This document shows, in pieces, positions 9,200 to 18,189 of a stretch of 64,000 nucleotides of DNA. The notes under the pieces are model-generated. The model made no database searches. It had not been told where the DNA came from and was given only the letters and a program-made list of their open reading frames with translations. Within the stretch, counting starts at the first letter, position 1. Every line of letters starts with the position of its first letter. Both the position numbers and the translations under genes were made by a program. The stretch is from contig NZ_BTPM01000001.1 of NCBI RefSeq assembly GCF_036245475.1, positions 3,286,001 to 3,350,000 on the forward strand, read 5' to 3'. This DNA comes from Vibrio sp. 10N (GTDB lineage Bacteria; Pseudomonadota; Gammaproteobacteria; Enterobacterales; Vibrionaceae).

Positions 9200-10912
9200 A
9201 TGTTGGTACTTATTGTATTTATTCTCACTATTGCGGGGTTGATTCGCTATCAACAAAGACCCGCGATGGTTTTTGGCGTTGCTTTTATGGTGCTGTTTGC
9301 ATCCAACGCTGTATCCGCTAATGACGTACTCAATAGTATGTCTAACCAGGGACTCCTCACTCTTGTATTGCTAATGCTGTGTTCATTAGCGCTAGAAAAA
9401 ACTCGCTTACTGCGACTTATCGCAACAAAAGTCCTTCACCAAAGTTACCTTCAAACTTGGCTTCGTCTATTTGGTATCACCGCCACTACTTCAGCCATCC
9501 TGAACAATACGGCTGTCGTCTCTACCATGCTCGCCCCGATAAGAAATAACCCTTACCACCCCGCGAGCAAGCTACTTCTTCCACTGTCGTACGCGGCTAT
9601 TTTGGGCGGTACGCTCACTCTAGTCGGTACATCGACCAATCTCATTGTTAACAGCCTAGTTTTAGATTTTGGACTACCGTCACTGAAATTCTTTGACTTC
9701 ACCAAAGTCGGGCTTATGTTGGTTGTTGCTTGCGGTTTAACATTACTCATCTGCAACCGCTGGCTACCAGCCTATCAACAGACAGCTAGAGAGTCTAAAA
9801 GCTACTTCATTGATGCTAAAGTCCTGGGTGGCTCCAGTCTAATTGGTCAATCCATCCAGCAGAATGGCTTACGTCATCTCGAGTCGTTATTTTTGGTTGA
9901 AATAGTTCGTAATGGACAACTGATAAGTCCAGTTACTCCCACTGAGCGATTGCAAGAAAATGATAGACTTATCTTTAGTGGTGATATCAACAAAGTCATG
10001 CAATTGAGTCAGTTTGATGGCCTCAAAACCTTCGCGCATGACAATGGTTTACCGCTTAACAACCTTACTGAAGTCGTTGTCAGGCCAGAGAGTAGCCTTC
10101 TGGGTCAGTCGCTAAAAAAAGTTGGGTTTCGCGCCAAATTTGACGCTGCCGTAGTGGCCATACGTCGCGATGGGCAAAGGATATCAGGCAAGCTAGGTGA
10201 CTCTAAAGTCATGGCTGGTGATGCTCTAGTTCTCGCGGTCGGCCCTGACTTTAAAAATCGACAAAACTTACAGAAGAACTTCATCGTTGTCAGCGGGCAT
10301 GAACCAGAAGTCATGCTTTCAGGTTACAAAGAACTCCTAACCTGCTTCGGTTTTTTAGGTACCATTCTCTTGTCTGCTTGCGGAGTAGTTTCACTGTTTA
10401 AGGGCGTTTGTTTACTTCTTGGCGTTCTACTCATTTGTAACTGCTTGAGTGTCTCGGAGTTACTTCGTCGGTTCCCGGTCGATATTTGGTTGATTATTGC
10501 TACCGCACTAGTGCTATCTCAGGCCATGTCTAATGCTGGAGGACAGCAAGTTTTAGAACACTTTGTTCAACATTACTTGAATGATCTGTCACCGCTTACT
10601 GCTGTTATTGTGGTTTACATTCTTACCTGGCTTCTGACGGAACTGGTCACCAATAATGCAGCGGCTGCCCTGTTGTTCCCTGTTGCACTTGGCTTATCTG
10701 AGGCACTTGGAGCGAACAATACGGCTTTCATCATGGCGGTTGCATTTGGTGCTAGCGCTAGCTTCATAAGCCCCTACGGTTATCAAACAAACTTAATGGT
10801 ATTTAATGCCGGAAAATATAGACTCAGCGACTTCGTAAAAATCGGGGCTCCCGTTAGCATCGTCTACGGCATAACGACGATTGCCGGCATTTATTGGGTA
10901 TATGGCCTATAG
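9200..10912 (+). CDS. SLC13/DASS-type anion transporter with RCK_C domains (probable sulfate uptake)
   Basis: A 570-residue polytopic membrane protein. It has N-terminal helices, two cytosolic RCK_C (TrkA-C)-like repeats around residues 205-365 (each with the ERLQENDRLIFSGD or GDALVLAVG pattern), and C-terminal helices ending VAFGASASFISPYGYQTNLM. The motifs LNNTAVVSTMLAP and LVGTSTNLIVNSL match the paired SNT-type sodium/substrate sites of SLC13 carriers. Lying between cysN and cysC, it most likely brings in sulfate for the adjacent activation enzymes. Substrate is inferred from context only; another oxyanion or dicarboxylate is possible. Confidence 0.85.
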   Translation: MLVLIVFILTIAGLIRYQQRPAMVFGVAFMVLFASNAVSANDVLNSMSNQGLLTLVLLMLCSLALEKTRLLRLIATKVLHQSYLQTWLRLFGITATTSAILNNTAVVSTMLAPIRNNPYHPASKLLLPLSYAAILGGTLTLVGTSTNLIVNSLVLDFGLPSLKFFDFTKVGLMLVVACGLTLLICNRWLPAYQQTARESKSYFIDAKVLGGSSLIGQSIQQNGLRHLESLFLVEIVRNGQLISPVTPTERLQENDRLIFSGDINKVMQLSQFDGLKTFAHDNGLPLNNLTEVVVRPESSLLGQSLKKVGFRAKFDAAVVAIRRDGQRISGKLGDSKVMAGDALVLAVGPDFKNRQNLQKNFIVVSGHEPEVMLSGYKELLTCFGFLGTILLSACGVVSLFKGVCLLLGVLLICNCLSVSELLRRFPVDIWLIIATALVLSQAMSNAGGQQVLEHFVQHYLNDLSPLTAVIVVYILTWLLTELVTNNAAAALLFPVALGLSEALGANNTAFIMAVAFGASASFISPYGYQTNLMVFNAGKYRLSDFVKIGAPVSIVYGITTIAGIYWVYGL

Positions 10913-10991
10913 CCAATACGCACTAAGTTTGAACAAATACAATGTTACTGATTGGAAAAGTAACACATAGAACAGTTTATAAAGAGGAACT

Positions 10992-11627
10992 ATGACTTCA
11001 CCATATATCGAGAAAGACACTCAGAATGAAAAATCAAGTGATGTCGTCTGGCACCTAGCTTCAGTAAGCCACAACGAGCGCGTGTCGCAACTCGGACAAA
11101 AGCCCGCGATTTTGTGGTTTACGGGACTGAGTGGCTCAGGAAAATCAACGATCGCTAACGCTGTTGACAAGATGTTATTTGATCTAGGTATCAAAACGTA
11201 CCTCTTAGATGGCGATAATATTCGCCATGGCTTGAATGGTGATCTAGGTTTTAGTGACAGTGATCGAGTAGAAAATATCCGTCGCGTGAGTGAAGTTGCA
11301 AAGCTCTTTGTTGACGCAGGTATCATAGTTTCAACTGCCTTTATTTCCCCTTTTACTTCTGACAGAAAAATTGCGAGGGATCTTGTTGACTCATCTCAGT
11401 TTATTGAGATTTTTATTGATACACCTCTCGACATTTGCGAAGCTCGCGACCCGAAAGGCTTGTACAAGAAAGCTCGAGCAGGTGAAATCAAACACTTTAC
11501 AGGTATATCGTCGGCTTATGAGGAGCCAAAAGCTCCTGAGATACACGTAAAGTGCGGAGAAAAAAGCATCGAGCAATGTGCGATTCAAATCGTAGAGTAT
11601 CTTCGAGAAAACAATTACATAAAGTAA
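10992..11627 (+). CDS. cysC: adenylylsulfate kinase
   Basis: CysC, 211 residues. It phosphorylates APS at the 3'-OH to make PAPS. Walker A is GLSGSGKSTIANAV (about residues 41-54), followed by LLDGDNIRHGLNGDLGFS and STAFISPFTSDRK, the APS-binding and lid segments of the family. A clear AAAGAGGAAC ribosome site precedes ATG 10992. PAPS feeds sulfite production and is also the donor for sulfotransferases like those at 2177 and 4215. It completes the cys run. Confidence 0.97.
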   Translation: MTSPYIEKDTQNEKSSDVVWHLASVSHNERVSQLGQKPAILWFTGLSGSGKSTIANAVDKMLFDLGIKTYLLDGDNIRHGLNGDLGFSDSDRVENIRRVSEVAKLFVDAGIIVSTAFISPFTSDRKIARDLVDSSQFIEIFIDTPLDICEARDPKGLYKKARAGEIKHFTGISSAYEEPKAPEIHVKCGEKSIEQCAIQIVEYLRENNYIK

Positions 11628-11710
11628 GTGAGCCTTCAACAGGCCAAAGTGACACAAAGATGTCACGTTAATAACTCAAGATAATAAAACACAACGTTAA
11701 GGAACGAGTA

Positions 11711-12778
11711 GTGCTTACAACGACAGCTGGTGTGCTCACGGTATCAACCTTGAGCCTGTTATCAATGCGCAAAGCCGCTTTACATTATGGTTTTGTGGAT
11801 AGCCCATGCAGCAGAAAAAGGCATTCAGGTGAAATACCGCTAGTGGGTGGCGCTTCTCTGTTCGTTTCTGTTGTTTTTATCTGCTTGGCACAGCCCATAC
11901 TCGTTCCCATGAGCTATGACTACCTTATTGGGGGAGCGCTTTTAGTCCTCGTCGGTATGTTCGATGACAAGTATGATATTTCAGCGAGCTTGAGACTTGT
12001 CTTGATGCTCTTCTTGGCTATTTGGCTTGCAAACGTTGGTGGGCACAGCATAAACAACCTTGGAGACTTGGCGGGATCCGGCAAGCTGGATATAAAAAGC
12101 TTTAGCGTTGCGTTCACGGCAGTCGCATTGATAGGGTGCATTACTGCATTCAACATGGTCGATGGCGCTGATGGGCTATTGAGCGTTCTTGCGAGTGTTA
12201 CTTTTCTTGGTCTAGCGGCAATATTCTATGCCTCTGGTGAGTTGAATCTGACTTACTTTTGTTTGCTGTTTGTCTTGGCAATGGTACCTTATGCCATCTG
12301 CAACCTAGATATTATCCCAAACCGCTCTTTACGAGTATTTATGGGTGACTCTGGCAGTTTCCTAATTGGATTTACCGTTATCTGGCTGATGATCGCTGCC
12401 ACTAAAACGTCCGGAGAGCCTTCAGCAGAACCCATTATGCGGCCTGTTACTGCACTTTGGCTGGTTGCGGTGCCTCTCATGGATATGGCTATGGTGATGT
12501 TGCGAAGAATGAAAAACAGACGTTCGCCATTTTCAGCCGATCGTCTGCACTTACATCATATCTGCACGCGACTAAAAATGGGACGTTACCAGAGCCTACT
12601 CATAATTGGCGGGATTTCTCTAGCACACGCACTTGTTGGGATAGCCGGAGAATTATTGCAAGTTCGTGAGTCAATCATGCTGGCTCTGTTTCTGTTATCG
12701 TTCTCTCTGTATGTTATCTCTATAAGTTATGTATGGAAATTTACTACTTTCCTGAGGCACCGTTTGAATATTCACTAA
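11711..12778 (+). CDS. wecA: undecaprenyl-phosphate GlcNAc-1-phosphate transferase
   Basis: An integral membrane protein of 355 residues in the MraY/WecA family, which loads an N-acetylhexosamine-1-phosphate onto undecaprenyl phosphate to start glycan assembly. It shows the WecA N-terminal RKRHSGEIPLVGGASLF segment, DDKYDISASLR, the catalytic NMVDGADGLL, MGDSGSFLIGF, and the cytosolic HLHHICTRL motif. About ten hydrophobic helices are visible. The start is GTG 11711 with AAGGA 8 bp upstream. It converges with yjbH. It probably primes O-antigen or enterobacterial-common-antigen-like glycan; which one cannot be decided here. Confidence 0.93.
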   Translation: MLTTTAGVLTVSTLSLLSMRKAALHYGFVDSPCSRKRHSGEIPLVGGASLFVSVVFICLAQPILVPMSYDYLIGGALLVLVGMFDDKYDISASLRLVLMLFLAIWLANVGGHSINNLGDLAGSGKLDIKSFSVAFTAVALIGCITAFNMVDGADGLLSVLASVTFLGLAAIFYASGELNLTYFCLLFVLAMVPYAICNLDIIPNRSLRVFMGDSGSFLIGFTVIWLMIAATKTSGEPSAEPIMRPVTALWLVAVPLMDMAMVMLRRMKNRRSPFSADRLHLHHICTRLKMGRYQSLLIIGGISLAHALVGIAGELLQVRESIMLALFLLSFSLYVISISYVWKFTTFLRHRLNIH

Positions 12779-12835
12779 TGATTTGAGTGGTTATTGAGCA
12801 TTAAACAAACGATGCCAGAAAGGAATAAAAGAGAT

Positions 12836-15040
12836 TTAATCAACGCTGCTAGGTCTCGACGTCCAAGGTGATCTAGCATCAGTCACGCTAAATAGCTCAT
12901 ACTTACGTCCAAGCATCTGTCCCCCATCTCGAGTTAGCGGCTGCCAGTTGAAGAACGCACGATTGGCGCTCGGTTTGACCGTCATAATGTCAAATGGTAT
13001 TGAGACGTAAAAGCCTTTGGTAAAGCTACCTTCACCAAACTCCTCTGAACTCAAGTTGGTAAAACTCGCGTAAGCGCCAGCAATCACACCGCTTTTAAAC
13101 TGTTTTGAGAAGTCCAAACGAGTACCAACATCTCCTGCGAGGAACTGACCAAACCCAACTTTGAATAGCGTGCTGTCCAGGAATGACCACTGTGGCATGT
13201 AGTAGCCCGTAACAAAGCCTGTGGTTTGATTCACTGCCGCTTTGAATGGCCTGCCGAACTCTGGGATGTTCTGGTCTTCTTGGTCGAACAGACCAAAAGC
13301 GCTTCTTGGGTCGCGCTGCGATACTAAGTTGATGTCGGCGCTGATCGCCCAATTTCGATTTAGAGGACGATAAAGCAACTCACCACCCGCACCCGCAAAC
13401 ATGGTTTCTAAGTAGCCACCATAGACTTGACCATAAAATCCATTGCCAAACTCTTGAAAGTACGTCGCTTGCAAGTTTTTCACCCATAAGGTGTTGTCAG
13501 ACACATAAGCCCTAAACAGGGTTCGAACCCTAGGTACGTTAGTACCATCTGGCGGGACAATGTAATTAAACTTGTCGTAGTTATCGACAACGTTTAAATG
13601 CACCGTACCGGATAGATTGAGATTTTTCGTTGCCCAAACATCAGCCGTTCCATCGATACCCAACTCATACAGGTAGAAGTTCTCTGCAGAGCCTATCGAC
13701 TGCGCTAGCGTTGGTCTAAACGAGTATTGAAAGCGATCAAAGCCGTCATATTCTATTGCTGCCGTTTCCGTGCTGACATTGCTTTCGATCTCTTTCTCTG
13801 ACATCGAGTCGGTAAGCTGACGATCTAGTGGCTGCTCCTGCGCGACTTGTTTGAATGTGTTAGCATCAATTTGAGTCTCGGTTTGCGGTAAATTGAGATT
13901 GGTTTCTATGATGTTGTAAGTGGTGATTTTAGCTGGAAGATGATTCGCTAAAATACGTGCGGCTCGCTCGCGCGCCTCGTCTCGGTCGCGGTATTTTTTC
14001 TGCTTACCGACAATCGTTACCGCATCTCCGCTGCGCACAATAGCTACATCATCATAGCCAGCAATCGCATTTAGCTCACCCGCCAGTTTGTCCCAATCAA
14101 CTTCATCGACACTATTGGCGACTTGGGTGGGACGTGGTTCTGGCATTGGTTCATCCAACCAATACGCTTTGGTATCGTTAAAATTAGTGCGAAGTGTCAC
14201 CCCCAATGCAACGGCATTGCCACGCTGATAGCTAGCACGAATATCCCCCCAATCACCAACACGATACAGCGCACCAACGTTCCAAGGTGTGGCTGGTGTC
14301 ATGTCAACGCCAGCCCGCACCACAGGAAAGTCTTGAGAGTAGTCATTCGAGTCATATTCAAGTTTGAGACGCAGCGGTTGCCAGGGTGTTTGGTATTCGA
14401 TGCCGCCGAACAGTGCTGCTGGTCCTTTAAACCAGCGTTCATAGTCGACCATACCACCAGATCCTTTGGTATCTGAAGGGCGTCTACAATAACCATCACT
14501 TACTTTACAAAACGGGTTAGCGATATTATCGCGAGTGCCTAGGTAACCCCAGCCCATCCCTAACGTAAAATCGACATTACCAAAGCGCTTTGTAGCTGCA
14601 ACAAACTCACCATCGAACAGCCCGGTACCACCAAAATCTCTAAAACCTACCGAGGTTTCTGGCAGGTAGTCTCCCTCTTCTAACAAGCGGATCTTAAAAT
14701 CAATCCCCTTGTCTGTGTATTTGGTATCACCACTAAAGCTCGGGTCGCTGCTATAAAGTAAATCCTGCACCAAGGTGTAACGAATGGTGGTTTCAAACCA
14801 AGGCATCAACTGCAAGCTAACGTTGTATTTATGGTAATGTTCGGTCCAGTCACCATTAATACTAATTTCCCCTTCCGCAGCCATTCGCCCTGTTGGCATT
14901 TGCATAAGGCCTACACCACCAAAGTCCGATTGTGATGGCGACAATGTTGCGGGTTCAAACACATCACCATAGGACACTGTACTTAACACTGTGGCGATTG
15001 CCGCGGACAATATTGAAGGCGTTAATCGCTTATTATTCAT
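12836..15040 (-). CDS. yjbH: YjbH/GfcD-family outer-membrane exopolysaccharide protein
   Basis: A 734-residue protein with a signal peptide (SILSAAIATVLSTVSYG) and a mature start like the DUF940/YjbH family (LSPSQSDFGGVGLMQMPTGR). The rest is beta-rich and aromatic, fitting one or more outer-membrane barrels; a charged linker with Q/E repeats sits near residues 385-420. YjbH is the last product of yjbEFGH (gfcABCD-like) operons and is thought to help polysaccharide leave through the outer membrane. It overlaps yjbG by 8 bp. In Vibrio cholerae the homologues have been named wbfB-D. Confidence 0.88.
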   Translation of the reverse strand: MNNKRLTPSILSAAIATVLSTVSYGDVFEPATLSPSQSDFGGVGLMQMPTGRMAAEGEISINGDWTEHYHKYNVSLQLMPWFETTIRYTLVQDLLYSSDPSFSGDTKYTDKGIDFKIRLLEEGDYLPETSVGFRDFGGTGLFDGEFVAATKRFGNVDFTLGMGWGYLGTRDNIANPFCKVSDGYCRRPSDTKGSGGMVDYERWFKGPAALFGGIEYQTPWQPLRLKLEYDSNDYSQDFPVVRAGVDMTPATPWNVGALYRVGDWGDIRASYQRGNAVALGVTLRTNFNDTKAYWLDEPMPEPRPTQVANSVDEVDWDKLAGELNAIAGYDDVAIVRSGDAVTIVGKQKKYRDRDEARERAARILANHLPAKITTYNIIETNLNLPQTETQIDANTFKQVAQEQPLDRQLTDSMSEKEIESNVSTETAAIEYDGFDRFQYSFRPTLAQSIGSAENFYLYELGIDGTADVWATKNLNLSGTVHLNVVDNYDKFNYIVPPDGTNVPRVRTLFRAYVSDNTLWVKNLQATYFQEFGNGFYGQVYGGYLETMFAGAGGELLYRPLNRNWAISADINLVSQRDPRSAFGLFDQEDQNIPEFGRPFKAAVNQTTGFVTGYYMPQWSFLDSTLFKVGFGQFLAGDVGTRLDFSKQFKSGVIAGAYASFTNLSSEEFGEGSFTKGFYVSIPFDIMTVKPSANRAFFNWQPLTRDGGQMLGRKYELFSVTDARSPWTSRPSSVD

Positions 15041-15854
15041 TGTGATTCACCTTGTGGCGCAGCAAGTCGGCTATGTCTTGATTTAGGCTTGAAAATTCTG
15101 ATGGAAGGGATTTAAAAGGCACGTAGACTATTGCACCGGGTGCCAAAAAATGAGGTTGAAAGTTCCATATGCCATAGGCTATCTCCATCACTTTGCCGTC
15201 TGGCTGAATGACGAATGCACTGCTATGACTAGCACTATCCAAGCGAATGCCACCTAGCGCATTAAAGTAATCAGCTAAGAACCATTGTGCTTGATGGACA
15301 ATGCTCTCCGGCTGCTCGACTGCACCTAAAAAATTTATCTTGTTATTGCGAGCGCCAATGTTGAGGTGATAGTGACCCACCAATTGTGGATTGCCGTTTC
15401 GTAGCGACTGCACCTCGTCATAGTCTAGTGAAGTGAACTCACGGTATTGAAATTGCGAACTTTCGATGTGATTTAGAATCTTGTATGCACCAATGCTCGC
15501 ATCGTGTGCCTGAAGCGCTTTAAGCTGAGCGACGACTTGGACTTTTTTGCTATCAATAGACGATTGCTTATCTAGGGAGAATAACTGAGCTTGCAAATAG
15601 TCCAACTGCACATTCGCGAGCTGTGCTTGGTTGTTGGTGTCTCTTAGAATCGTATCCAGTCGTGCTGGTTGAGGGTACTCCAACCTAACCGACTGCTGCT
15701 GCAGCATGATTGATAACTCGGCACTGCTCGCAGGGAAAGTTGCGGCAAATGTAATAAAAACAACAAGGGGATAAGCCAATACTCGCGGCAGCATTACTCG
15801 CGACAAAAAGCGGCTGTTTAACCATTTAATATTTCGCCATCCGTGATAGAACAT
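15033..15854 (-). CDS. yjbG: YjbG/GfcC-family periplasmic capsule-biosynthesis protein
   Basis: A secreted protein of up to 273 residues. The hydrophobic export signal LAYPLVVFITFAATFPASSA follows a basic N-terminal extension, so translation may begin at ATG 15854 or at the internal Met 20 codons later (15794). The conserved GfcC features are the LDYDEVQSLRNGNPQLVGHY segment (ubiquitin-like fold region) and C-terminal VIQPDGKVMEIAYGIWN. It probably acts in the periplasm with YjbF and YjbH in exopolysaccharide export or modification. Confidence 0.82.
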   Translation of the reverse strand: MFYHGWRNIKWLNSRFLSRVMLPRVLAYPLVVFITFAATFPASSAELSIMLQQQSVRLEYPQPARLDTILRDTNNQAQLANVQLDYLQAQLFSLDKQSSIDSKKVQVVAQLKALQAHDASIGAYKILNHIESSQFQYREFTSLDYDEVQSLRNGNPQLVGHYHLNIGARNNKINFLGAVEQPESIVHQAQWFLADYFNALGGIRLDSASHSSAFVIQPDGKVMEIAYGIWNFQPHFLAPGAIVYVPFKSLPSEFSSLNQDIADLLRHKVNHNE

Positions 15855-15919
15855 GCGGTTTCCTTAATCGATATCAGCGTCTAGATCAAAGCCTAGTAGC
15901 GACGTTGCTATCAAAGTGA

Positions 15920-16576
15920 TTACATCGAAGGTTGTTTTAATACTGTGAATTCGACTTTGGCCATTTGCGGGCCTATGTACTCTACAGCGCGGACGGTTTT
16001 CCCCGTTTCGCTGTCTTGCCAGTATTCATTGATTAGTGGGTAGTCAAGCGCATCAAACTGCACTCGCTCGCTGTATTTTTCTGTTTGATAGCTTGCAACA
16101 GCGGTATTGATGGTTTCGTTGCCATCAGCCCATCGATTGGCAATGCCCTGATATCCATAACGGTAGTCTGGCATCCAATCATAATTCACTCGCCATGAGT
16201 TGGCGGTTTGCTCTGTCCTGGTGACGCCATGGAGGTTATCGCCATAGAGACCTATGGTTTTCACTAACCTACCCTTTTCGTAGACAAACAAAGCACGGTC
16301 TGAAGACATCCATTTATACTGAGTGACACCTGTCGCCGTGTTTGGCTCCGCAAAAGCTAAAACCACAAAGATCTGGGCGCCATCGTTAATTCGAACGTAC
16401 GCACTGGCGTAGGGGAGAGCCTTGATTTCTTCAGCCGTCATGACCACATCATCGGCACCTAAAAAGGCCTCAGCTAAGGTAGCGTTTACGTCTTGGAAAC
16501 GCTGGGAGCAAGCCGTTATCGTCAATAACGAGCACATAATGAGCGTGGATTTAAACTTCAATACATCATCCCGCAT
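15920..16576 (-). CDS. yjbF: YjbF/GfcB-family lipoprotein
   Basis: A 218-residue predicted lipoprotein. A short signal sequence ends in the lipobox LTITAC with lipidated Cys 23. The mature part matches the YjbF/GfcB family (YVRINDGAQIFVVLAFAEP; later VQFDALDYPLINEYWQDSETG). It is the second gene of a yjbEFGH operon on the minus strand; 65 bp separate it from yjbG and 136 bp from yjbE. Its precise biochemical role is unknown. Confidence 0.85.
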   Translation of the reverse strand: MRDDVLKFKSTLIMCSLLTITACSQRFQDVNATLAEAFLGADDVVMTAEEIKALPYASAYVRINDGAQIFVVLAFAEPNTATGVTQYKWMSSDRALFVYEKGRLVKTIGLYGDNLHGVTRTEQTANSWRVNYDWMPDYRYGYQGIANRWADGNETINTAVASYQTEKYSERVQFDALDYPLINEYWQDSETGKTVRAVEYIGPQMAKVEFTVLKQPSM

Positions 16577-16712
16577 TAGATTGAGCGCAAGCTATAAGCG
16601 CTGCATAAGATTGGATATTACTCAACTCGACAAAGTGGAGAAAAATAACCGTTTTAAGAAAATAACGCCCCCTCTACAAACGATATGTAAAGAGAGCGCA
16701 TGTAAACAACAA

Positions 16713-16937
16713 TTACTGAGTGTTAGTTACTGTTGTTGTTGTCGCATTGTTGTCTTCCGCTGAAGCAACAGCAACTACTGCTACTGCAGCTGCAGTACCA
16801 ATTACAATACCGCCAGTCATAGCTGAACCTGCTGCTGCACCACCTGCGCCAGCGCCTGCTGCGCCGCCTTCAGCTTCTGCAAATGCTGGGCTAGCCATAC
16901 CTGCTGCAATCGCCATGATTAATGCGATTTTTTTCAT
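16713..16937 (-). CDS. yjbE: YjbE-like small secreted Gly/Ala-rich protein
   Basis: A 74-residue protein with a clean Sec signal (MKKIALIMAIAAGMASPAFA), a Gly/Ala-rich hydrophobic middle and a tail of Thr and Asn (NNATTTTVTNTQ). Size, composition and position at the head of a yjbFGH operon fit YjbE/GfcA. AAAGGAAAT precedes its ATG. The tail length may vary easily because the encoding DNA is low-complexity (ACA/GTT-type runs). Function is not known; in E. coli the operon responds to Rcs signalling, which cannot be judged here. Confidence 0.8.
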   Translation of the reverse strand: MKKIALIMAIAAGMASPAFAEAEGGAAGAGAGGAAAGSAMTGGIVIGTAAAVAVVAVASAEDNNATTTTVTNTQ

Positions 16938-17191
16938 GGTTATTTCCTTTTACTCAATTATCGATAATTCAGTGCATCTGATTGAACACACTGACTTTCA
17001 ATGTTAGTCCATTGTATAAAGCATTGTAAACGGTATTATTTTTACATCTTTCTGACAAATGATATTTTTTGAGCACCCGGTCACAGTTTGTCAACTTGAG
17101 TGATCGCCGCTTGCCACCAAGGAACTCCTTTGAACACCTTCGTAAATCTTATATACTTCAAGTCATTATCCCACTCAAATTGGAACGTTTT

Positions 17192-18133
17192 ATGATCATT
17201 GTAACCGGTGGTGCTGGCATGATTGGCAGCAATATTATCAAGGCACTTAACGCAGCTGGCTTGAATGATATTTTGGTTGTCGACAACCTAAAAAATGGGC
17301 GTAAGTTCAAAAACTTAGTTGACCTAGATATCACAGATTACATGGATCGTGATGACTTCCTTACTCAAGTCATGGCGGGTGATGACTTCGGTCCAATTGA
17401 AGCGGTTTTCCATGAAGGCGCTTGCTCTGCAACGACGGAGTGGGATGGCAAGTACGTGATGCTTAACAACTATGAGTACTCGAAAGAGTTACTGCATTAC
17501 TGTTTGGATCGTGAAATTCCATTTTTGTATGCGTCATCTGCAGCAACTTATGGTGAAACGACCGTATTTAAAGAAGAGCGCCAATATGAAGGTGCGCTCA
17601 ATGTTTACGGTTACTCAAAGCAGCAGTTTGATAACTATGTTCGTCGCCTATGGGCAGATGCAGAAGCACATGGTGAAACATTGTCTCAAATCACAGGTTT
17701 CCGTTACTTCAACGTTTACGGCCCTCGTGAGCAGCACAAAGGCAGCATGGCGTCGGTCGCGTTCCACCTTAACAACCAAATGAATGCGGGTGAGAACCCA
17801 AAACTGTTTGCTGGTAGTGAACACTTTATTCGCGATTTTGTTTACGTGGGCGATGTGGCAAACGTGAACCTTTGGTTCCTGGAAAACGGCGTATCTGGCA
17901 TCTTTAACTGTGGCACTGGCAACGCTGAAAGTTTTGAAGCGGTGGCAAGTGCTGTGATTAAGCACCACGGTAAAGGTGAAATTGAAAACATTCCTTTCCC
18001 TGATCACCTAAAAGGCGCATACCAGGAGTTTACCCAAGCTGACTTGACTAACTTGCGCGCAGCGGGTTGTGATATTGAATTTAAGACGGTTGCTGAGGGT
18101 GTAGCTGAGTATTTAGCGATTGTGAATAAGTAA
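17192..18133 (+). CDS. hldD: ADP-L-glycero-D-manno-heptose 6-epimerase
   Basis: HldD (RfaD/GmhD), 313 residues. It converts ADP-D-glycero- to ADP-L-glycero-D-manno-heptose, the precursor for LPS inner-core heptose. The NADP Rossmann motif [14 protein letters not shown] starts at residue 7; the SSAATYG and [11 protein letters not shown] segments hold the SDR Ser and Tyr-x3-Lys. The family start is MIIVTGG, so ATG 17192 is chosen and an in-frame upstream extension from 17069 is rejected. It begins the LPS core locus, but a 2-kb palindrome array separates it from the next gene. Confidence 0.96.
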   Translation: MIIVTGGAGMIGSNIIKALNAAGLNDILVVDNLKNGRKFKNLVDLDITDYMDRDDFLTQVMAGDDFGPIEAVFHEGACSATTEWDGKYVMLNNYEYSKELLHYCLDREIPFLYASSAATYGETTVFKEERQYEGALNVYGYSKQQFDNYVRRLWADAEAHGETLSQITGFRYFNVYGPREQHKGSMASVAFHLNNQMNAGENPKLFAGSEHFIRDFVYVGDVANVNLWFLENGVSGIFNCGTGNAESFEAVASAVIKHHGKGEIENIPFPDHLKGAYQEFTQADLTNLRAAGCDIEFKTVAEGVAEYLAIVNK

Positions 18134-18189
18134 TTTCGTCATCCCTTAAATAGAGTGAACCTCACGTGTGGCGCTATCCATTCATATAC

